From Bacillota bacterium (GTDB lineage: Bacteria > Bacillota > Clostridia > Lachnospirales > Lachnospiraceae), in NCBI GenBank assembly GCA_023437715.1, contig JAEZFK010000063.1:62001-126000 (forward strand): 64,000 bases of DNA. The letters run 5' to 3'. Of the stretch, positions 8,191 through 17,141 are shown piece by piece. Position numbers and translations under genes: made by a program. The notes beneath the pieces are model-generated. The model was not told the DNA's origin. It made no database searches and saw only the letters and a program-made list of their open reading frames with translations. Numbering within the stretch: position 1 is the stretch's first letter; every line of letters begins with the position of its first letter.

Positions 8191-9636
8191 GTGAGAAAAG
8201 AAATTCTTCGTCTGAATAACGTGACCCTGGAAGAAAACGGGGAGAGATATTTAGATAATCTGAATTTATACATTCTTCAGGGCGAGATCATGGGCCTGAT
8301 TGTTTCTGATGCAAAGGGCTCCACCCAGCTGATTCACCTCATCTGCCATAACATTCTCATAAGCTTCGGCGGGGTATATTATGAGGACAAGCGGGTAAAC
8401 CATTATTCCTATTCGGATTTTACGGATAACAAGGTTTACGTCATTGAGGGGAGAGGAAGGCTTATAGACAGCCTGACCGTATCCGATAACCTTTTTGTCA
8501 TGCGCAAAGGCTTTAAAAAGTACATCATAAACAACAAGGTTCTGGACAGCCAGGCGGAGCGGCTCATGGCGGAAATCGGCTTTTCCATTGATCCCAGACG
8601 GCGGGCAGATTCCATGACAGCCTTTGAGCGCTGTGTCACAGAGCTTTTAAAAGCCATTCTCTCAGGCTGCAAGCTGATCATCCTGGACAGGATCAGCAAT
8701 TTTTTAAGCCAGATGGAGTTAAAGCAGTTCCAGGACATCATACGGGAACAGGGAAAACGGGGCATCGCCTTTCTGTATCTGGGCAACCACCATCAGGAGG
8801 TATTCCAGATTGCGGACCGTGCGGCTCTCTTTCACCAGGGGATGATCTGGAAGGTGTTTGAAAAGGAGGAAATGCAGGAAGGGGCTCTGGAGCCTTATAC
8901 GATTTCCTTTGACCTATCCGAAAGCTGCGCCCGGGAGCCTCAGGAAGAGGCGGTCCTTAAGCTGGAACAGGTACATTTGTGCGGAGGGAGGATCATAAGC
9001 TTTTCCTTAAAAAAAGGGGAATGCCTGATGATTTTAGACAATGACAACCAGACCTGGGAACCTCTGTCAAAGGTCCTTTCCGGCTGTTGCGGGATCGAAG
9101 GGGGAAGGATTTATCTGGAAGGAAAGTCCTTTGCAGGAGAAGAGCCTACCGACTTTTTGACGGAAGGGGTTGCCGTCATACCTGACGACCCGGCGGAAAA
9201 CTTTCTGTTCCGGGATATGACCTATATGGAAAACCTGACCTTTCTTCTGGACCGGAAACTCCCTCTGGGGAATATAAAGCGCAGCCATATCCGCAGCGTG
9301 AGAAAGGAATACCTGCCTAAAACAGGCCCCTGCATTGACGCCGTAAAGATTGACGGCTTAAGCCTGTTGGAAAAATACGGGCTGGCATATTACCGTGTCC
9401 ATCTCCTCCATCCCAAGGTGGCGGTCTGCGTGCAGCCTCTGGCAAAGGGGGATATGTATTGCAGGCGCTATGTCCTGGACCTGATCCAGGAACTGAAAAA
9501 CAGCGGGATTTCCGTACTGATCCTCACCAGCAACCTTGCGGACAACATGGACGTGTCGGACCGGATGATGGTGCTGCAGGATGGGAAAGTTGCGGCGGAA
9601 TATACGAAAGAAGAATTTTATAAGGTCGGGTGGTAA
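8191..9636 (+). CDS. Catalytically dead RbsA-like tandem ABC protein
   Basis: A 481-residue protein with the overall length and layout of RbsA-type tandem ATPases but without ATPase motifs. In domain 1 the P-loop reads GLIVSDAKGSTQL, with Ser44 where the invariant Lys should be. Walker B reads LIILDRIS (Glu replaced by Arg), the H-loop region reads LYLGNHHQEV and no signature motif is recognisable. In domain 2 the P-loop position reads LMILDNDNQTWEPL, no LSGGNQQK is present and Walker B is replaced by VAVCVQPLAKG. Yet the folds remain recognisable (ISVLILTSNLADNMDVSDRMMVLQDGKV). The frame is fully open, so it is not a decaying pseudogene. GTG 8191 is chosen from AGGGAGG six bases upstream. 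A regulatory role with the preceding kinase and regulator is inferred. Confidence 0.82.
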   Translation: MRKEILRLNNVTLEENGERYLDNLNLYILQGEIMGLIVSDAKGSTQLIHLICHNILISFGGVYYEDKRVNHYSYSDFTDNKVYVIEGRGRLIDSLTVSDNLFVMRKGFKKYIINNKVLDSQAERLMAEIGFSIDPRRRADSMTAFERCVTELLKAILSGCKLIILDRISNFLSQMELKQFQDIIREQGKRGIAFLYLGNHHQEVFQIADRAALFHQGMIWKVFEKEEMQEGALEPYTISFDLSESCAREPQEEAVLKLEQVHLCGGRIISFSLKKGECLMILDNDNQTWEPLSKVLSGCCGIEGGRIYLEGKSFAGEEPTDFLTEGVAVIPDDPAENFLFRDMTYMENLTFLLDRKLPLGNIKRSHIRSVRKEYLPKTGPCIDAVKIDGLSLLEKYGLAYYRVHLLHPKVAVCVQPLAKGDMYCRRYVLDLIQELKNSGISVLILTSNLADNMDVSDRMMVLQDGKVAAEYTKEEFYKVGW

Positions 9637-9640
9637 TAAA

Positions 9641-9668
9641 AGCAGGAGGCAGGGGCCGCCTGTTTTTG
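9641..9668 (+). terminator. Probable terminator after dead ABC gene
   Basis: An imperfect hairpin, CAGG (9643-9646) with CCTG (9659-9662) and an inner GGC/GCC pair with loop AGGG, is followed by a T run. It lies five bases after the stop and probably ends the regulator operon. Confidence 0.6.
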
Positions 9669-9740
9669 TTTCGTTTGCCAAAGATTCTCCCCCTGAAACA
9701 AAAGAATATCCCCTGTTTTTGCAAAGCCCCCGATGATATA

Positions 9741-9769
9741 CTGATTTTGAGCTACAGAAACGCTATAAT
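9741..9769 (+). promoter_or_regulatory. Promoter of second sugar ABC operon
   Basis: A perfect TATAAT at 9764-9769 is preceded at 17 bases by a weak -35 (CTGATT, 9741-9746). The weak -35 fits a promoter that needs an activator such as the AraC-type regulator encoded at 5496. The downstream ATG at 9795 leaves a leader of about 20 bases. Confidence 0.55.
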
Positions 9770-9794
9770 CTGACAGAAATATGAGGGTGGACTT

Positions 9795-11297
9795 ATGCAG
9801 GAAAATATTGTGCAGATGCAGAATATCACAAAGACATTCCCCGGGGTAAGGGCCCTGGATGATGTCTCGTTTTATTTAAAATCAGGAGAGGTCATGGCGT
9901 TGTTAGGCGAAAACGGCGCAGGCAAATCCACGCTGATGAAGATATTGAGCGGTGTCTATGAAAAGGACAGCGGAACTATAGAGATTTTCGGCACAGAGGT
10001 CAGGGAAATGACTACCCAGAAAGCGAAGGAGCTTGGAATTGCCATCATCCATCAGGAGCTCAACATGTGCCAGCACTTAACTGTGGCGGAAAACATTTTT
10101 CTGGGACGGGAGCTGACAAAGGGGACCATTCTTTCTGAAAAGGAAATGAACCGGGCTGCCGCTGAAATCCTGGGCCGCATGAACATTGAGCTGGATCCCA
10201 GAGAGCTGGTGGGAAGCCTGGCGGTATCAAAGCAGCAGATGGTGGAAATCGCAAAGGCCCTTTCCATGAACGCCAGAATCCTCATCATGGATGAACCTAC
10301 CTCGGCTTTGACCTCCAAGGAGATCAACGACTTATTTTCCATTATAAAGAAGCTGCGGTCCGAAGGCTGCGGCATTGTATACATATCACACCGTCTGGAA
10401 GAATTAAAGCACATCGTAGACCGTGTGACCATTATGAGAGACGGAAAGTTCATCACGGCCATGGACTATGACCAGAACCGGATGGATGAGATCATCGCCC
10501 ACATGGTAGGACGGGAAATAAAGCAGAAATTCCCCCGGGTATCCTGCCCTAAGGGAAAGAAGATTCTGGAAGTCCGCAATTTAAATGCAGGGCGCATGGT
10601 CCGGAACGTCAATCTGGAGCTGTATGAAGGGGAGATCGTGGGCATCGCCGGATTAATGGGAGCCGGAAGGACGGAAACCACCAGAGCCATATTTGGGGCA
10701 GATCCCAAGGAATCGGGACAGATTTTCTTGAATGGAAAGGAAATCATCATCCGGAAGGTGGAGGACTCCATAAAAGCGGGCATTGTGCTGGCGCCGGAGG
10801 ACCGGAAAAAGGACGGACTCTGTACGAAGCTGAGCATCCGGGACAACATTTCCCTGCCCAATCTGGATATCCTTTGCAGCAGCCTGGGAATTGTAAACAG
10901 AAAAAAAGAAAATGAGATGACCCAAAGGTCCGTAGATTCCTTAAAAATAAAGCTGCCCAATGCAGAGGTGGACGCAGGAAGCTTATCCGGCGGAAACCAG
11001 CAGAAGGTGGTGGTTGGAAAATGGCTGGCAAGAAATTCCCAGGTGGTCATATTCGACGAGCCCACCAGAGGAATCGACGTGGCGGCAAAGGTGGAGATCT
11101 ACAACCTGATGAACGAACTGAAACAAAAGGGGATCGGCGTTTTGTTTGTTTCCTCGGAAATGCCGGAGATTCTTGGAATCAGCGACCGGATCATTGTCAT
11201 GTGCGACGGAAAGGTTACGGGAGAGCTGATGACCTCTGAAGCGACCCAGGATAAAATCTTAAAATATGCAACACAGTTTGAAAGCAAGATCAGCTGA
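9795..11297 (+). CDS. Second sugar ABC importer, tandem ATPase
   Basis: A 500-residue tandem ATPase of the RbsA/MglA/XylG family. Domain 1 has GENGAGKST (Lys44), VSKQQMVEIAKAL and LIMDEPTSAL. Domain 2 has the family's GLMGAGRTE, a full LSGGNQQK signature and FDEPTRGIDV. All catalytic features of an active importer ATPase are present, in contrast to the homologue at 8191. It is followed by its own permease and binding protein. The transported sugar cannot be assigned; ribose, xylose, galactose and related sugars all use this family. Confidence 0.9.
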   Translation: MQENIVQMQNITKTFPGVRALDDVSFYLKSGEVMALLGENGAGKSTLMKILSGVYEKDSGTIEIFGTEVREMTTQKAKELGIAIIHQELNMCQHLTVAENIFLGRELTKGTILSEKEMNRAAAEILGRMNIELDPRELVGSLAVSKQQMVEIAKALSMNARILIMDEPTSALTSKEINDLFSIIKKLRSEGCGIVYISHRLEELKHIVDRVTIMRDGKFITAMDYDQNRMDEIIAHMVGREIKQKFPRVSCPKGKKILEVRNLNAGRMVRNVNLELYEGEIVGIAGLMGAGRTETTRAIFGADPKESGQIFLNGKEIIIRKVEDSIKAGIVLAPEDRKKDGLCTKLSIRDNISLPNLDILCSSLGIVNRKKENEMTQRSVDSLKIKLPNAEVDAGSLSGGNQQKVVVGKWLARNSQVVIFDEPTRGIDVAAKVEIYNLMNELKQKGIGVLFVSSEMPEILGISDRIIVMCDGKVTGELMTSEATQDKILKYATQFESKIS

Positions 11298-11319
11298 GAG
11301 AAGGGCAGGGAAAAGTATC

Positions 11320-12327
11320 ATGAAGAGTAAAAAACAAAATTGGTTTATAAGGCTGTTTGCCATCCGCGGAATGGGCCAGGTAATAACCGTGGGAATCGGA
11401 CTTGTGGTGATGTGCATTGTGTTCGGAATCATTAATCCAACCTTCTTTTCGGGAAAAAATGTGGCAAACCTTCTGCGGCAGATCGCTCCTATCCTGCTGA
11501 TCGGAATCGGCCAGTCCTATGTGCTCATCACCGGCAACATCGATCTGTCCATCGGCTCCGTAGTCGGCATGAGCTGCATGATATCGGCAACCATGATGAC
11601 AAAGGGCATGAATCCATGGGTAGCGGTCCTTTTAACCCTGATCTGCTGTCTGGCTGTGGGAATTGTCAATGGACTTTTAGTGGCAAGGTGCAAGCTGCCT
11701 CCATTCATCGCCACCCTGGGCACCATGACCATTGCCAGGGGAATCGCCCAGATCGTCAACAACAACTATAATACGGACGCCATCGGCGACGGAGCCAGAG
11801 GATTCCGTGATTTCTTTTACTATGGGAAGACCGCCGGAATTTATAACACCGTAATCATATCCATTGTCTTGTGGCTGATATTTGATTTCCTGCTGAGTAA
11901 AACCAGGACCGGACGCCACATCTATGCAATCGGAAGCAATATAGAGGCCTCCAAGCTGTCCGGTGTCAACATTGTGGCAACCACCACCAAGGCTTATCTG
12001 GTCAGCGCGTTCTGTTCCTGCGTCGTAGGCCTTGTGATCTGCGCGACCAGCGGCATGGGAACCATGGATGCAGGAAATGCCTATGAAATGTACGCAGTAG
12101 CCGCTTCTGTAATCGGCGGCGTTTCAACCCTGGGAGGTCAGGGAATCCTCATCGGCACGGTCATCGGCGCCTCCATCTGGGGCGTGCTTCAAAACGGCCT
12201 GCAATTTGCAGGTGCCCCTGTGGCCATCCGTAACATCGTCATCGGAACTATCGTAGTCATATCCGTGCTGATTGATATTATTGTGAGAAGCGGAAAGTTC
12301 GGAAAGAAAAGCAAGGCAGAGAAGTAA
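11320..12327 (+). CDS. Second sugar ABC importer permease
   Basis: A 335-residue permease of the RbsC/MglC family with about eight to ten membrane helices. It carries SYVLITGNIDLSIGSVVGM and PPFIATLGTMTIARG, matching the conserved blocks of the ribose-type permease at 3297. I chose ATG 11320 because AGGGCAGGG precedes it and the upstream in-frame ATG would extend back into the ATPase gene. The C terminus is basic (FGKKSKAEK). It works with the ATPase upstream and the binding protein downstream. Confidence 0.9.
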   Translation: MKSKKQNWFIRLFAIRGMGQVITVGIGLVVMCIVFGIINPTFFSGKNVANLLRQIAPILLIGIGQSYVLITGNIDLSIGSVVGMSCMISATMMTKGMNPWVAVLLTLICCLAVGIVNGLLVARCKLPPFIATLGTMTIARGIAQIVNNNYNTDAIGDGARGFRDFFYYGKTAGIYNTVIISIVLWLIFDFLLSKTRTGRHIYAIGSNIEASKLSGVNIVATTTKAYLVSAFCSCVVGLVICATSGMGTMDAGNAYEMYAVAASVIGGVSTLGGQGILIGTVIGASIWGVLQNGLQFAGAPVAIRNIVIGTIVVISVLIDIIVRSGKFGKKSKAEK

Positions 12328-12433
12328 ATGCTGTTTAATGATTCAATCAGGAAAGATTCAATCAAAAAGGTATTAAAGCAGAAAGCTTTGATATAGAGAA
12401 AAAACTATATAATTATTTTAGGAGGAAAAGTTT

Positions 12434-13441
12434 ATGAAACGAAAATTGATGGCAGCTGTATTTTCCCTTGCACTGGCTGCTTCCCTGGCGGGCTGCAGCA
12501 GCGAACAGAAGGAAGTGGCGGCAACAACAGCCGCTGAAACAACGACAGAAGCCAAAGCGGAAACACAGGCGGAGACAAAAGCTGCCGAAGCAGCTTCCAC
12601 AGGAAAATCCTATAAAGTTTACCTGATCACCATGGATCAGATGGACCAGCACTGGGTAAACGTGGATGCAGGAGCCCAGAAAGCGGTTAAGGAGCTGGGA
12701 AATGTAGATTACAAATGGCTTGCTCCTGACGTAAAGGACGACGCAAAGCAGATCGAATGCATCAACAATGCAGTAGCAGGCGGCGCACAGGCCATTATGC
12801 TGGCAGCCAACGGACCGGATGCAGTAACCGCAGCCTTACAGGAAGCCATGGATGCAGGGGTAAAGGTGGTATACGTTGACTCCGCGGCCTCCCTTCCAGC
12901 CATCCAGACCCTGGCCACAGATAATAAGGCAGCCGGCAAGACCGCAGGGGAAGAGATGATAAAGGCTTTAAAGGAAAAAGGAATTGAAGCCGGAAAGATC
13001 GGCATTGTAAATGTAAATGCTGCAACAGCCTCCACCGTAGCAAGAGAAGAGGGCTTCAGGTCCGCATTTGAGGGAACCGGCTTTGAGCTTCTGGAAACCC
13101 AGTACGGCGAGGGAGATGCTGCGAAGTCAAAGGATATCGCTGCAAATTACATCACTCAGGGCTGCGTCGGTATTTTCGGAGCAAATGAAGGCTCTACCGT
13201 TGGTACGGGAAATGCCATTCAGGAAGCAGGCGAGACCGTAATCGGCGTTGGCTTCGATAAATCCGATATGATCCTTCAGCTGATCAAAGACGGATATCTT
13301 CTGGCAACCATGGCACAGAATCCTGATGTTATGGGATATGAGGGAATGAAGACTGCAGTCAATGCCCTGGAAGGAAAGGATACCGGAGACAAGAATGTGG
13401 ATACCGGCGTATCCGTTCTTACAAAGGACACCCTGAAATAG
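12434..13441 (+). CDS. Second sugar ABC importer, binding lipoprotein
   Basis: A 335-residue substrate-binding lipoprotein. The signal peptide ends in lipobox SLAGC, with the lipidated Cys at about residue 21, followed by an Ala/Thr/Glu-rich linker to about residue 55. The binding domain begins KVYLITMDQMDQHWVNVDAGAQKA and contains AIMLAANGPDAV and GIFGANEGSTVGTGNAI, typical of peripla_BP_4 sugar binders. AGGAGGAAAAG precedes the ATG. A 106-base gap separates it from the permease, which may allow separate mRNA processing and higher expression. The ligand is unknown. Confidence 0.88.
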   Translation: MKRKLMAAVFSLALAASLAGCSSEQKEVAATTAAETTTEAKAETQAETKAAEAASTGKSYKVYLITMDQMDQHWVNVDAGAQKAVKELGNVDYKWLAPDVKDDAKQIECINNAVAGGAQAIMLAANGPDAVTAALQEAMDAGVKVVYVDSAASLPAIQTLATDNKAAGKTAGEEMIKALKEKGIEAGKIGIVNVNAATASTVAREEGFRSAFEGTGFELLETQYGEGDAAKSKDIAANYITQGCVGIFGANEGSTVGTGNAIQEAGETVIGVGFDKSDMILQLIKDGYLLATMAQNPDVMGYEGMKTAVNALEGKDTGDKNVDTGVSVLTKDTLK

Positions 13442-13445
13442 GCGT

Positions 13446-13474
13446 TTGACGAGCATTTTATCAAATTGTATAAT
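13446..13474 (+). promoter_or_regulatory. Promoter for ROK kinase gene
   Basis: TTGACG (13446-13451) and a perfect TATAAT (13469-13474) are separated by exactly 17 bases. It starts five bases after the binding-protein stop. Transcription would begin near 13481, inside the first arm of the hairpin at 13479-13511, so the transcript opens with that stem or is attenuated by it. Confidence 0.65.
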
Positions 13475-13478
13475 AGTA

Positions 13479-13515
13479 AAAGGCAGGGACGGAATGCCGG
13501 TTCCTGCCTTTATTT
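13479..13515 (+). terminator. Terminator of second ABC operon
   Basis: AAAGGCAGG (13479-13487) pairs with CCTGCCTTT (13503-13511), with a short T-rich tail (TTTATTTA). It ends the importer operon, and it also overlaps the start of transcripts from the promoter just upstream. Confidence 0.75.
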
Positions 13516-13596
13516 ACGCCGGTGACGAGAGAAGCTTCTAAAGCTTATTCCGTCTTACTGGGCGTTAATGTAATAATAAAAAGGTAGGTGTTAGGA

Positions 13597-14550
13597 ATGT
13601 ACGTATTGGGCTTTGACATTGGCGGAACAAAATGTGCGGTTTTGCTCTGCCGCCTGGAAAATGACGATGTTATATGGGAAAACAGGGAGGAAATACAGAC
13701 TTCGCCGGACTGGAGAAAGGTTCTGGACAATTTATGCGGGCTGGCTGGTGAAATGCTGAAAGCCTCGGGGGCAGACCCTTCGGACTGCCGCATCGGAATC
13801 TCCTGCGGAGGACCCTTAAGCCAGGACCGTAAGGTCATCTGTTCCCCGCCCAACCTGCCGGGCTGGAATGAGGTTCCTGTTGTGTCCTACTTATCTGAAA
13901 AGCTTCACATGCCTGCCAAAATGTTAAATGACGCCGATGCCTGCGCCCTGGCCGAATGGAGGTATGGAGCGGGAAAAGGCTGCCGCCACATGGTGTTTCT
14001 CACCTTTGGCACCGGTCTTGGCGCAGGGCTTATTTTAGACGGGCGGCTGTATACAGGGGCCTGCGGCCTTGCCGGCGAGGCAGGCCATATAAGAATGGAG
14101 CCTGACGGCCCGGTGGGATACGGAAAGGCCGGAAGCCTGGAAGGCTTCTGCAGCGGAGGCGGAATCCGTCAGATGGCAATAAAAGAGGCGGAGAGGATGA
14201 AAGAAGCGGGGGAAAGGGCTTCCTTTCAGAAAGGAGAGATGCCGGACATTACTGCAAGGGATGTGGCGGAGGCGGCGAAAGCAGGCCATGAGGATGCCAG
14301 AAAGCTGCTTCAGAGGTCGGGACAGTATCTGGGAAAGGGACTGGCTCTGCTGATTGATATTCTGAATCCGGAAGTGATCGTGATCGGCAGTATCTATGCC
14401 AGGAGCCGTGAATTCTTAGAGGCCTCCATGGAAGAAGAGATCCGCAAAGAAGCTCTTGAACTGTCGGCGGCCTCCTGCAGGGTGGAGCCGGCCAGGCTGG
14501 GAGAGAGGATCGGAGATTATGGAGCCGTCATGGCTGCGGTTTATGAATGA
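13597..14550 (+). CDS. ROK-family sugar kinase
   Basis: A 317-residue ROK kinase that would phosphorylate a hexose, possibly the sugar imported by the adjacent ABC system. The phosphate motif FDIGGTKCAV is at the N terminus. The catalytic Asp lies in LNDADACALAEW and the FGTGLGAGLILDG loop follows. The usual ROK zinc motif (CxCGxxGCxE) is replaced by GYGKAGSLE, so zinc binding is probably lost. There is no N-terminal helix-turn-helix, so this is a kinase and not a ROK repressor. ATG 13597 is chosen over an upstream GTG because AGGTAGG lies eight bases before it. Confidence 0.85.
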   Translation: MYVLGFDIGGTKCAVLLCRLENDDVIWENREEIQTSPDWRKVLDNLCGLAGEMLKASGADPSDCRIGISCGGPLSQDRKVICSPPNLPGWNEVPVVSYLSEKLHMPAKMLNDADACALAEWRYGAGKGCRHMVFLTFGTGLGAGLILDGRLYTGACGLAGEAGHIRMEPDGPVGYGKAGSLEGFCSGGGIRQMAIKEAERMKEAGERASFQKGEMPDITARDVAEAAKAGHEDARKLLQRSGQYLGKGLALLIDILNPEVIVIGSIYARSREFLEASMEEEIRKEALELSAASCRVEPARLGERIGDYGAVMAAVYE

Positions 14551-14664
14551 GATCATTTCCATTTTTTTTCAAAAGAACGGTGACAACAGGAGGAGAACGT
14601 GGTAAAATAACGTTTGCGCCGTCCGGAGAGGGACGGCGGAATATACGAACAAGGGGAGAAAATT

Positions 14665-16020
14665 ATGGAAACCGATATGACAAAAGGAAACCCTCTTTCC
14701 GTCATTTTAAAATTTACGCTTCCTCTTTTTCTTGGAAATATCTTCCAGCAGCTGTATAATATGGTGGACACCATTGTAGTGGGCCGCTTTGTAGGACCTG
14801 ATGCACTGGCGGCGGTAGGCTCCACGGGAACCATCATGTTTTTGGTCATCGGTTTTTCTCAGGGAATGAGCACCGGATTTACGGTTCTGACCAGCCAGCG
14901 GTTTGGGGCCGGCGATGCAAAGGGGGCAAGGCATTCCGTAGCCAACGGTACCATCCTTTCGGCTTTTGTCATAGCGGTCATGACTGCCGTAAGTCTTTCT
15001 TTCATGAAACCGCTGCTCCGGCTCATGAACACGCCTGCGGACATTTTTGAGGATGCCCACACCTATATTTCCATCATATGCATGGGTATTGTTGCAAACG
15101 TATTTTATAATCTGTTTTCTTCCTTTTTAAGGGCAGTAGGAAACAGCAGGGTACCGCTTTTATTTCTGGCCTTTTCCTCGGGCCTGAATCTGGTGCTGAA
15201 CCTCCTCTTTGTCATTGTCTTTCAGATGGGAGTTTCGGGGTCGGCCTGGGCCACCAATGTATCCCAGGGAATATCTGCGGTTTTATGTATTTTGTATATT
15301 TATAAAAAGGTTCCGGCTCTGGCTCCTGACAGGGACCAGTGGAAGCTTAGCAAATGGGACACAAGGCATCAGCTTTCCGTAGGGATTCCCATGGCCCTTC
15401 AGTTTGGGATCACGGCTTCCGGAACCATGATCATGCAGTCCGCCATTAACCTATTCGGCTCAACAGCTGTTGCAGCCTATACGGCGGCCAACAAGTTCCA
15501 GAACCTTGCGGTTCAGGGAATGATTGCCACGGGACAGACCATGGCGACCTATTCCGGCCAGAATTACGGAAAGGGAGACATCAAAAGAATCCGCCGCGGC
15601 GTCAGGCTTGCACTGGGAACCGGGGTGGTCTATTCCCTGATCTGTTCCGCCGCCGTCTGCCTGGCTCTTCCTTTCGCCTTAAGGCTGTTTTTCTCCGGCG
15701 AGGTGGACATTGGGACCATGATGCCATGGGCCAAAACCTATATTTACTTATGCGCTGCTTTCTATATCCCTTTGGGGACTATATTCATATTCAGAAACAC
15801 CATGCAGGGCTGCGGCTATGGTCTTCTCCCCATGCTGGGAGGTGTGACGGAGCTGGTGGCAAGGCTTGTGACGGCCGGTATAGCCATGCACATACTCAGC
15901 TTTCGCTTATCCTGCGCCTGTGATCCGGCGGCCTGGGTCAGCGCGGCTCTCTTTACGGGAATTTCCTATATTTTCGTCATGAAAAAGGTGGAAAAAAGCA
16001 TGTCTTCCCGAAGGCTTTAA
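14665..16020 (+). CDS. MATE-family efflux transporter
   Basis: A 451-residue membrane protein of the MATE (NorM/DinF) family, expected to export cationic drugs or metabolites in exchange for Na+ or H+. About twelve hydrophobic helices are arranged as two homologous halves. The first half begins LPLFLGNIFQQLYNMVDTIVVGRFVG, a hallmark of the family. ATG 14665 follows AAGGGGAGAA; the longer frame from an upstream TTG has no ribosome site. The gene lies 114 bases after the ROK kinase and may share its transcript. The substrate cannot be predicted. Confidence 0.9.
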   Translation: METDMTKGNPLSVILKFTLPLFLGNIFQQLYNMVDTIVVGRFVGPDALAAVGSTGTIMFLVIGFSQGMSTGFTVLTSQRFGAGDAKGARHSVANGTILSAFVIAVMTAVSLSFMKPLLRLMNTPADIFEDAHTYISIICMGIVANVFYNLFSSFLRAVGNSRVPLLFLAFSSGLNLVLNLLFVIVFQMGVSGSAWATNVSQGISAVLCILYIYKKVPALAPDRDQWKLSKWDTRHQLSVGIPMALQFGITASGTMIMQSAINLFGSTAVAAYTAANKFQNLAVQGMIATGQTMATYSGQNYGKGDIKRIRRGVRLALGTGVVYSLICSAAVCLALPFALRLFFSGEVDIGTMMPWAKTYIYLCAAFYIPLGTIFIFRNTMQGCGYGLLPMLGGVTELVARLVTAGIAMHILSFRLSCACDPAAWVSAALFTGISYIFVMKKVEKSMSSRRL

Positions 16021-16037
16021 AATTCTCAATATTATTA

Positions 16038-16066
16038 TTGATTTATAGAATAATATTTAGTATATT
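16038..16066 (+). promoter_or_regulatory. Promoter of plsX operon
   Basis: TTGATT (16038-16043) and TATATT (16061-16066) are 17 bases apart. The region is very AT-rich and holds an inverted repeat, AATATTATT with AATAATATT, which partly overlaps the promoter and could bind a regulator of lipid synthesis. I see no clear FapR-type box. Confidence 0.6.
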
Positions 16067-16106
16067 ATGTAATAGATTATCTTAGGCAATAATTGAAAGG
16101 GGAATC

Positions 16107-17126
16107 ATGATGATAAAAGTAGCTGTGGATGCCATGGGCGGCGATTATGCGCCGGCGGAGATGGTCGCCGGAGCCGTAGAGGCGGTAAACGCGAATAAAG
16201 AGATTCAGGTTCTCTTAGTAGGGCAGGAGCATATAGTATCTGGAGAGCTTGCAAAGCATACGTATCCTAAGGAGCAGATACGGCTTGTGAATGCGACAGA
16301 GGTAATCGAGACGGAAGAACCTCCGGTCAATGCCATACGAAAGAAGAAGGATTCTTCCATTGTGGTGGGAATGAATCTGGTAAAACAAAAGGAAGCGGAT
16401 GCATTTGTATCTGCCGGCAGCACAGGCGCCGTATTGGTCGGCGGACAGGTGATTGTCGGACGGATTAAGGGTGTTGAAAGACCTCCTTTAGCCCCGCTTA
16501 TCCCTACGGAGAAAGGTGCTTCCCTGCTGATTGACTGCGGAGCCAATGTGGACGCGAGACCCTCTCATCTGGTACAGTTTGCCAGAATGGGATCTATTTA
16601 CATGGAGAACGTGCTGGGAATTAAGAATCCCAGAGTGGCTATCGTCAACATCGGCGCAGAGGAAGAAAAGGGAAATGCGCTTGTGAAAGAAACCTTTCCG
16701 CTGTTAAAGGCATGCGGGGATATTAATTTTACCGGAAGTATTGAGGCCAGGGAGATTCCGCACGGCGGAGCAGATGTCATCGTTTGTGAGGCATTTGTAG
16801 GCAATGTAATCCTGAAGCTTTATGAAGGGGTGGGCGCGACCTTGATAAGCAAGGTGAAAAGTGGTATGATGGGGAGCCTGAGAAGCAAGATAGGCGCTTT
16901 GCTTGTAAAGCCGGCTTTGAAAGAGACCTTAAAGTCGTTTGACGGATCCCAGTACGGCGGGGCGCCGCTTCTGGGGCTCAACGGTCTGGTGGTGAAAACC
17001 CACGGAAATTCAAAGGCTTTGGAAGTGAAAAACTCCATACTTCAATGCGTAGCTTTCAAAGAACAGGGGATTAATGATAAGATAAGAGAAAGTCTTAAAA
17101 TTGAAAATGAAAGAAATCAAGAATAG
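16107..17126 (+). CDS. plsX: Phosphate acyltransferase PlsX
   Basis: A 339-residue PlsX, which makes acyl-phosphate from acyl-ACP for the first step of phospholipid synthesis at the membrane. It opens VAVDAMGGDYAPAEMVAGA and contains DAFVSAGSTGAVLVGG, PPLAPLIPT and CEAFVGNVILK, all typical of the family. Two adjacent ATGs occur at 16107 and 16110; the second has better spacing (seven bases) from AAAGGGG. It leads the conserved order plsX-acpP-rnc-smc-ftsY. Confidence 0.95.
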   Translation: MMIKVAVDAMGGDYAPAEMVAGAVEAVNANKEIQVLLVGQEHIVSGELAKHTYPKEQIRLVNATEVIETEEPPVNAIRKKKDSSIVVGMNLVKQKEADAFVSAGSTGAVLVGGQVIVGRIKGVERPPLAPLIPTEKGASLLIDCGANVDARPSHLVQFARMGSIYMENVLGIKNPRVAIVNIGAEEEKGNALVKETFPLLKACGDINFTGSIEAREIPHGGADVIVCEAFVGNVILKLYEGVGATLISKVKSGMMGSLRSKIGALLVKPALKETLKSFDGSQYGGAPLLGLNGLVVKTHGNSKALEVKNSILQCVAFKEQGINDKIRESLKIENERNQE

Positions 17127-17141
17127 GAGAGAGGAAAAGAA

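Noticed and set aside
8191..9636. Degenerate ABC gene as a decaying pseudogene
   Set aside because: The frame is fully open over 481 codons with a good ribosome site, and the fold outside the active-site motifs is retained, so it is treated as a functional non-ATPase.
16028..16060. AT-rich inverted repeat as a terminator for the MATE gene
   Set aside because: The stem is only A-T pairs, has no T run after it, and overlaps a well-spaced promoter for plsX.
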